Assembly: GCA_017631795.1 (NCBI GenBank)
Contig: JAGBSO010000030.1
Span: forward strand, 186,001 to 250,000
Length of the DNA: 64,000 nucleotides
Source: Clostridia bacterium
Lineage (GTDB): Bacteria > Bacillota > Clostridia > Oscillospirales > Acutalibacteraceae
Reading direction: 5' to 3'
A program made the translations under genes and the position numbers. Position 1 is the stretch's first letter, and every line of letters starts with the position of its first letter. Below the pieces are notes generated by a model that saw only the letters and a program-made list of their open reading frames with translations, searched no databases and had not been told where the DNA came from. Below are positions 59,165 to 64,000 of this stretch, piece after piece.

Positions 59165-60391
59165 ATGGACATTTTAGAAGCTAAACTTGAAGTTGTCAAA
59201 GCGGGTCTCAAACTCGTTGAGTCAGGACTCATTGCCCGTACATGGGGTAATGTCAGCTGCAGAGTGGATGATGAATATTTCGTTATCACTCCCAGCGGAA
59301 GAAGCTATGAGTCTCTCACACCCGAAGACATCGTTCTTGTTAAAATTGAAGACTGTTCTTATGAATCAGAGATCAAGCCTTCATCAGAAAAAGGTATTCA
59401 TGCTGCTGCATATAAAATGCGTCCTGATGTGAATTTTGTAATTCATACTCATCAGAAGAATGCTTCTGCAGTAAGCTTCCTTGGTTACGATATCAATATG
59501 GTACCCGAAGAATACAAAGGCATTATCGGTACTGACATTCCTGTTGCATCTTACGGTCTTCCCGGCACAGGAAAGCTCCGCAAAGGTGTTATAGCTGCTC
59601 TTGATCGTTCATCATCAAAGGCAATTATAATGTCACATCACGGTGCACTTTGTATCGGTGCTGATTATGATGATGCTTTCGTTGTTGCTGATACACTTGA
59701 AAAAGTCTGCGAAAAGTTCCTTCTTGACAGACTTGAGGCAGTTTCAGGTAAAGTCAGCTCAAATATTGCTGCTGTTGCTGAGCATATTGCTGAAATCAGT
59801 GACGGTGCAAAGAAGCAGGCTCAGATTTTTGATGCTTATACATCAGAAAGAGAAGGCTCAACTCTCGTTATGACTCCTGTTGACGGCGGTGAAACAGTCA
59901 GAATTGACATTGCTACAGGCAATGAAGTTGTTGATTGTGAAACTTACCCCGAAAGTGCAGAGCTTCACAGAGCTGTTTACGCTTCAAGAGAAGATGTTAA
60001 CTGCATCATTCACTCAAAGAAGCCTGAAATTCTTGCAGCATCTGTAAGGGGCGGAAAGTTCAAGCCTCTTCTTGATGACTTTGCTCAGCTTGTGGGGGTT
60101 ACACTCAAAACAGGTGAATACAGCCCTGCAAACACTGTAAAGACAGCTAAGAAGGTTGTAAGAAAGCTCAAGGGCAGAAATGCTGTTCTTGTTAAGGATA
60201 ACGGCGGTATCTGTGTAGCAGGTAACATGTACGATGCAGAAGCTGTTGAAATGGTTCTTGAAAAAGAAATGAGAACTGATGCAGCAGCAAAGCTTATCGG
60301 TGACGCAAAATACATCAATCCTGTTGAAGCTTTACTTATGAGAGTTATCTATAAGACAAAGTATTCAAAGAAAACAGAAACAAACAAATAA
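59165..60391 (+). CDS. Class II aldolase/adducin protein with two tandem domains
   Basis: A 408-residue protein made of two class II aldolase/adducin domains. The first (about 1-200) has GLIARTWGNVSCRVDD, ITPSGRSYESL, the zinc-binding VIHTHQKN and MSHHGALCIG. The second (about 225-400) repeats the plan but is degenerate: the HTH motif is replaced by IIHSKKP and the HHG motif by VKDNGGIC, so it has lost the zinc histidines and is probably structural or regulatory. The first domain resembles fuculose-/rhamnulose-phosphate aldolase relatives. Linked with the aminotransferase in one operon; the carbonyl compound made by one may feed the other (inference). Terminator follows. Confidence 0.86.
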   Translation: MDILEAKLEVVKAGLKLVESGLIARTWGNVSCRVDDEYFVITPSGRSYESLTPEDIVLVKIEDCSYESEIKPSSEKGIHAAAYKMRPDVNFVIHTHQKNASAVSFLGYDINMVPEEYKGIIGTDIPVASYGLPGTGKLRKGVIAALDRSSSKAIIMSHHGALCIGADYDDAFVVADTLEKVCEKFLLDRLEAVSGKVSSNIAAVAEHIAEISDGAKKQAQIFDAYTSEREGSTLVMTPVDGGETVRIDIATGNEVVDCETYPESAELHRAVYASREDVNCIIHSKKPEILAASVRGGKFKPLLDDFAQLVGVTLKTGEYSPANTVKTAKKVVRKLKGRNAVLVKDNGGICVAGNMYDAEAVEMVLEKEMRTDAAAKLIGDAKYINPVEALLMRVIYKTKYSKKTETNK

Positions 60392-60404
60392 TTAAAAAAA
60401 ATTT

Positions 60405-60433
60405 CAGCTCTCCGCAAGGAGGGCTGTTGTTTT
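60405..60433 (+). terminator. Terminator after the aldolase
   Basis: CAGCTCTCC-GCAA-GGAGGGCTG (one G-U pair), followed by TTGTTTTTATT; its T-rich end overlaps a promoter for the next gene. Confidence 0.85.
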
Positions 60434-60455
60434 TATTATTTTATTATGTTATACT
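60427..60455 (+). promoter_or_regulatory. Possible promoter of the sialidase-GH27 pair
   Basis: TTGTTT (60427-60432), 17-base spacer, TATACT (60450-60455), only 17 bases before ATG 60472. Confidence 0.5.
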
Positions 60456-60471
60456 TTTTTTGGTGATTGAA

Positions 60472-61992
60472 ATGAATGATATTCCTGTTTTTGTCGGTGT
60501 GAATGAACCGTCTGTTCCACATGAGTTGAGTGGAGATAAAATTGAAATGGATAATATGCAATCCTGCCGTATACCGTCTCTTATTACTCAAGGCGATACA
60601 ATTATTGCTGCCTGTGACAATGCAAATTGCGGTGCTGATTGGGGATTTATCGAAATTGCTGTCAGATGGAGTTCTGATAACGGAAAAACGTTTGATAAAT
60701 TGAAAACCGTGTTTACTCCACCTGCGAGAATTGCTCCGAAAAAAGATGAAGAATATACATCAGCTTTTGCAATTGACCCTGTTATGGTTGAATCAGCAGA
60801 TGGTGCAATAGTTATGATTTTTGATTTTTATCCCGAATGTAAAGGCTTACATAAGGCAGAATTGCTAGAAAAATCAAACGGATATACTGTCGTCAATGGA
60901 AAAAGTTTCAGAAAACTTTATGACTCTGACGGAAATATCTGTACTGTCCGTAATGATTGCTTTGTTTATGACAGTGAAGGTAATAAAACCAACTTTTATC
61001 TTCCCGATAAACATAATCCTGAATATGCATATCAGACGATAGGTGATATGTATTATACGGAAGGCGATGGTGAATTTATCGGCAGATATTCTCCATTGAT
61101 TCCTGATAACAAAAACGATAAATATGTCGGCAATATATATCTGAAAAGAACAGGTCATGAAAAATTTCCTGCAGAAAAGAATTATTCGGAAGATAGCTTG
61201 TATGAATGTCTTGAAACTTCTGCAGCACCTTTTACTGCACCTGTAACATCATATCTGTTTGTGATGAAGAGTTATGACAAAGGTATAACCTGGTCACAGC
61301 CTGTTGATATAACTTCACAGATAAAAACTGACAGTGATGACCCATTTCTCGGTGTAGGTCCCGGTGTCGGATTAAGACTTGACAACGGCAGACTTCTGAT
61401 TCCTGTTTATTCAGTCGGCACTGCATTTGTGATTTACAGTGATGACAACGGTGACACATGGCAACGTACTGATTTTTGTGAAAATCTTGATGAGTGTCAG
61501 TTGGTGCAGTATTCAGATGGTACAATTGGCTGTTTCGGCAGACCTGAGAAGGCAGGTAATATTGTATATTCCGTAAGTTGCGACAACGGAATAAGCTGGA
61601 AACGGATGCATACAGAGCTGTATACTTCAAAATGTCAGCATTCTGTAATTCTTGTTCCGAAAAATATTTATACTGCCGATATGGATATGAATAAAGACTA
61701 TATTCTGTGTTCAAGACCTACAGGTCACAGAGGTAAAGATGAAACAAGAACAGACGGATACATTGCTGTCGGTGAAGTGCAGTCTGATTATTCAATTAAA
61801 TGGATATCAGAAAAGAAAATCAAAAATGATCTTTGCTATGAAATTTCAGAAAAATGGGCAGATTTCTTTGCATACAGCTGCATGTCTGTTTTGCCGGATA
61901 ATTCAATCGGAATTCTGTATGAAGCTTTTCCGAGCGGATACATTGCTTTTAATAAATTCTCTGTCGAAAGCATCATGAAAGGTGATATATAA
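60472..61992 (+). CDS. Sialidase-like (GH33-type) beta-propeller protein
   Basis: A 506-residue six-bladed propeller of the sialidase superfamily. It has four Asp-box repeats: SSDNGKTF, SYDKGITW, SDDNGDTW and SCDNGISW, the arginine motif RIPSL near residue 33, and ILYEAFPSG near the end with the tyrosine/glutamate type signature. Members release sialic acid or related sugars from glycans. No signal peptide is present, so the enzyme would be cytoplasmic and act on imported oligosaccharides. ATG 60472 (GGTGATTG 7 bases upstream) is preferred; a longer frame from the TTG at 60427 would code a hydrophobic leader but has no binding site. Its stop overlaps the GH27 start (TAATG). Confidence 0.85.
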   Translation: MNDIPVFVGVNEPSVPHELSGDKIEMDNMQSCRIPSLITQGDTIIAACDNANCGADWGFIEIAVRWSSDNGKTFDKLKTVFTPPARIAPKKDEEYTSAFAIDPVMVESADGAIVMIFDFYPECKGLHKAELLEKSNGYTVVNGKSFRKLYDSDGNICTVRNDCFVYDSEGNKTNFYLPDKHNPEYAYQTIGDMYYTEGDGEFIGRYSPLIPDNKNDKYVGNIYLKRTGHEKFPAEKNYSEDSLYECLETSAAPFTAPVTSYLFVMKSYDKGITWSQPVDITSQIKTDSDDPFLGVGPGVGLRLDNGRLLIPVYSVGTAFVIYSDDNGDTWQRTDFCENLDECQLVQYSDGTIGCFGRPEKAGNIVYSVSCDNGISWKRMHTELYTSKCQHSVILVPKNIYTADMDMNKDYILCSRPTGHRGKDETRTDGYIAVGEVQSDYSIKWISEKKIKNDLCYEISEKWADFFAYSCMSVLPDNSIGILYEAFPSGYIAFNKFSVESIMKGDI

Positions 61993-63647
61993 TGTTTAAA
62001 TATTTTATTTATATATTTATAATACTTATAATAGTATTTATTGTAGGATTTTGTGTCTGGGCATTGATAAAAAAGAAATCAGGAATTTGTCCGTTTTGTG
62101 TCATCAAACAGTATATGCTGAAATCAAAACTTACAATAAAAGTTTCTGAAAATGAATTTTATGACGGTGGTGATGCACAGACTCCGCCAATGGGCTGGTC
62201 AAGCTGGAATACATTCAGAAACAATATTGATGAAAAGCTCATTCTTGAAACTGCAGATGCTCTTGTCAAGACAGGTCTTGCTGATGCAGGATATAAATAT
62301 GTTAATCTTGATGACTGCTGGCATTCTTCAATGAGAGATGATAACGGCAGATTGCAGGGCGACCTTGTCCGTTTTTCTTCAGGAATTGATTGGCTTGCTG
62401 ATGAAATCCGTTCAAAAGGTCTTAAAATAGGTCTTTATTCGTCAAACGGTGATTATACATGTGAAGACTTACCTGCAAGTTCAGGCAATGAAAAGATCGA
62501 TGCTGAAACATTTGCCCGTTGGGGTGTTGAATATTTTAAATATGATTTTTGTCATAATACAAAAATTCCATCAGTTGCGCCATTGGTTGAAGCCATTGAA
62601 CTGAAACAGGGCAATAGTATAAAAACTTATTCAGCAGATAAAGCGAAACTTGAAGGTATGGCTAAAATCAGCAAGGACAAAAATCTGAAAACAGGGAAGT
62701 ATCTGAGTTTTCTTGGTCACGGAAAAGGAAAAGCTGTATTTGAAGTTGATTGTGCGTCGGACGGAGACTGTGATTTTACTCTTTGCATAAAAAAATGCGG
62801 AAGATATGAAAAATATCTTGTTGTGCAGGTGAATGACAGATTTTATGAAATGTTTATTCCTTTTACAAAGAGCTGGACAACAGGTGGCAGATATCAGACA
62901 AAGATACAGGTAAAGAAAGGTAAAAATGTTATAAAACTGTTCAATCCCGTCTGTACAAGGGCAGACAGCTCATACATTCAGTATAAAAGAATGGGTGTGG
63001 CTCTCAAAAATGCCGCAGGTGATAAGAAGATTACATTTTCTATCTGTGAATGGGGAAGAAATAAACCTGAGAAATGGGCATGGAATGCAGGTAATCTCTG
63101 GCGTATATCACCTGATATTATCCCTAACTGGAGATGGATAAATGTCTTATATAATATGAATATACGACTTGCAGAGTATGCAGGTCCCGGTCATTGGAAT
63201 GACCCTGATATGTTAGAAGTCGGCAACGGAAATCTTACATATGAAGAAAACAAGACTCATTTTTCTCTTTGGTGTATGATGGCAGCACCGTTGATTCTCG
63301 GTAATGATATTAGAAAACTTCCTGATGATAAAAAGACACTTGATATCATATCAAATAAAAAGATGATTGCCATAAATCAGGACATGGCAGGTATGCAATG
63401 TGTTCGATATAAAAAGACTCCGACATTTGATTTTCTTATGAAACAACTTGCAGACGGTAGTGTTGCAATCTGTATTTATAATAAGAAAAAAAACACAAAA
63501 AAAGTGAGGATAAGTAAAGAAAATTGCCCTGCAGAAATGCCCGAAAATAGCCGAAAAATGAAAGAAATCTGGACAAATTCTGAACTTTCTTTCGGTGATA
63601 TTTTAACTTTAAAAGGACATGATTGTGCAGTTTTTGTTGCGAAATAA
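61992..63647 (+). CDS. Membrane-anchored GH27 glycosidase with inserted carbohydrate-binding-like domain
   Basis: A 551-residue alpha-galactosidase-like enzyme. Residues 6-28 are one membrane helix, with a short basic patch after it. The TIM barrel opens TPPMGWSSWNTF and NLDDCWH; catalytic nucleophile is Asp185 in YFKYDFCH and the acid/base Asp375 in LWRISPDI; GPGHWNDPDMLEVGN follows. In ordinary GH27 enzymes these aspartates are about 55 residues apart; here about 190, because a beta-rich segment (about residues 200-330, GKAVFEVDCASDGDCDF to GKNVIKLFNP) resembling a CBM6/35-type sugar-binding domain is inserted. The C-terminal beta domain is short. Translationally coupled to the sialidase-like gene. 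Confidence 0.85.
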   Translation: MFKYFIYIFIILIIVFIVGFCVWALIKKKSGICPFCVIKQYMLKSKLTIKVSENEFYDGGDAQTPPMGWSSWNTFRNNIDEKLILETADALVKTGLADAGYKYVNLDDCWHSSMRDDNGRLQGDLVRFSSGIDWLADEIRSKGLKIGLYSSNGDYTCEDLPASSGNEKIDAETFARWGVEYFKYDFCHNTKIPSVAPLVEAIELKQGNSIKTYSADKAKLEGMAKISKDKNLKTGKYLSFLGHGKGKAVFEVDCASDGDCDFTLCIKKCGRYEKYLVVQVNDRFYEMFIPFTKSWTTGGRYQTKIQVKKGKNVIKLFNPVCTRADSSYIQYKRMGVALKNAAGDKKITFSICEWGRNKPEKWAWNAGNLWRISPDIIPNWRWINVLYNMNIRLAEYAGPGHWNDPDMLEVGNGNLTYEENKTHFSLWCMMAAPLILGNDIRKLPDDKKTLDIISNKKMIAINQDMAGMQCVRYKKTPTFDFLMKQLADGSVAICIYNKKKNTKKVRISKENCPAEMPENSRKMKEIWTNSELSFGDILTLKGHDCAVFVAK

Positions 63648-63658
63648 CATTTATTTAT

Positions 63659-63700
63659 AATCCGTTGAGCGAAAAAAACTCAGCGGATTTTATTTTTTTT
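63659..63700 (+). terminator. Terminator after the GH27 gene
   Basis: AATCCGTTGAG - CGAAAAAAA - CTCAGCGGATT (one G-U pair), followed by TTATTTTTTTT. Confidence 0.92.
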
Positions 63701-64000
63701 CAAAAAAAATAGTGAAGTGTATCTTGTATCGGATGATTTGATATAAAATATAAAACACAATATATGGGTTGTATGAATAAAATATCATAAAAATGCTGAT
63801 TAAAAAACTAAATTAAGTAAATATGATATTAAGATTTGTTTAATTTCACAAATCATGAACAAAATATTCCCAAAAATTGACAATAAACTTTACACAAATG
63901 GCATTTTTTTGGTAAATAAAGCGCGTAAATGAAAAATACAATTGGCATATTGCACAAAAAGTTGACTTTTGATTTGCTTGACATATACAAAAAAGTTGCT
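63701..64000. other. AT-rich intergenic region to the window end
   Basis: No open reading frame or RNA gene seen in these 300 bases. TTGACA-like hexamers occur at 63878-63883 and 63978-63983; the latter is followed by the window edge, so a promoter for a gene beyond the window is likely but cannot be confirmed. Confidence 0.6.

Noticed and set aside
1..64000. CRISPR arrays, prophage, transposases, integrases, toxin-antitoxin pairs
   Set aside because: No spaced direct repeats, phage structural genes, DDE or recombinase motifs, or recognisable TA families were seen.

Overview
The window looks like a chromosomal segment of a low-GC Gram-positive bacterium, most likely a Clostridia/Oscillospirales (Ruminococcaceae-like) gut anaerobe. 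This is inferred from the AT-rich DNA, strong AGGAGG-type ribosome binding sites, sigma-A promoters close to TTGACA-17-TATAAT, the Firmicutes-type order rnc - radical SAM - smc - ftsY - rdgB - yhbY - nadD - yqeK - rsfS - leuS, Rex, and CDP-glycerol-type wall polymer genes. No species can be named from the sequence alone. I see no phage, IS element, integrase, CRISPR array or rRNA.

Layout. 1-11.9 kb: a tightly packed housekeeping operon (tRNA/rRNA maturation, chromosome condensation, protein targeting, NAD synthesis, leucyl-tRNA synthetase). 12-17.6 kb: asparaginase, then a reverse-strand wall or capsule polymer cluster (flippase, two paralogous glycosyltransferases, CDP-glycerol-type phosphotransferase). 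17.8-28 kb: envelope and membrane genes, namely a membrane-anchored unknown protein, an M28 peptidase with transmembrane insertions, a giant YfhO-LysM protein, a CASTOR/POLLUX-like channel and an unknown protein with two C-terminal membrane helices. 28-31.8 kb: thiamine module (thiN, then a TPP riboswitch driving a thiamine-binding protein, a fused permease/binding-protein and an ATPase). 31.8-40 kb: tRNA-Gln, a DMT transporter, an oxidoreductase, an MBL hydrolase, tandem glycerophosphodiesterases, a two-subunit aconitase X, and a DUF2461/AlkD-like pair. 40-48.6 kb: radical SAM/SPASM protein, tRNA-Thr, MATE pump, aspartokinase, TrkA/TrkH, then a macro-domain/HTH protein and a vWA protein separated by a long inverted repeat. 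48.7-53.1 kb: reverse-strand acn-icd-rex-(NHL-like gene) operon with a candidate Rex operator. 53.3-57.5 kb: M20 peptidase, a small-protein gene, metallophosphoesterase, tRNA-Glu and tRNA-Met, nucleosidase and TSCPD protein. 57.6-63.7 kb: class III aminotransferase with a double-domain class II aldolase, then a sialidase-like protein and a membrane-anchored GH27 enzyme.

How genes work together. The acn-icd pair next to Rex fits an incomplete oxidative TCA branch making 2-oxoglutarate under NADH/NAD+ control. The riboswitch group imports thiamine or a pyrimidine precursor and thiN makes TPP. TrkA/TrkH and the CASTOR-like channel handle ions. The most unusual items are the inverted repeat that contains both a -10 element and the Shine-Dalgarno of the vWA gene, several unusual domain fusions or insertions (YfhO-LysM, ThiX-ThiY, M28 with membrane hairpins, GH27 with an inserted beta domain, FtsY with an acidic C-terminal tail), and the aminotransferase/double-aldolase pair of unknown pathway.
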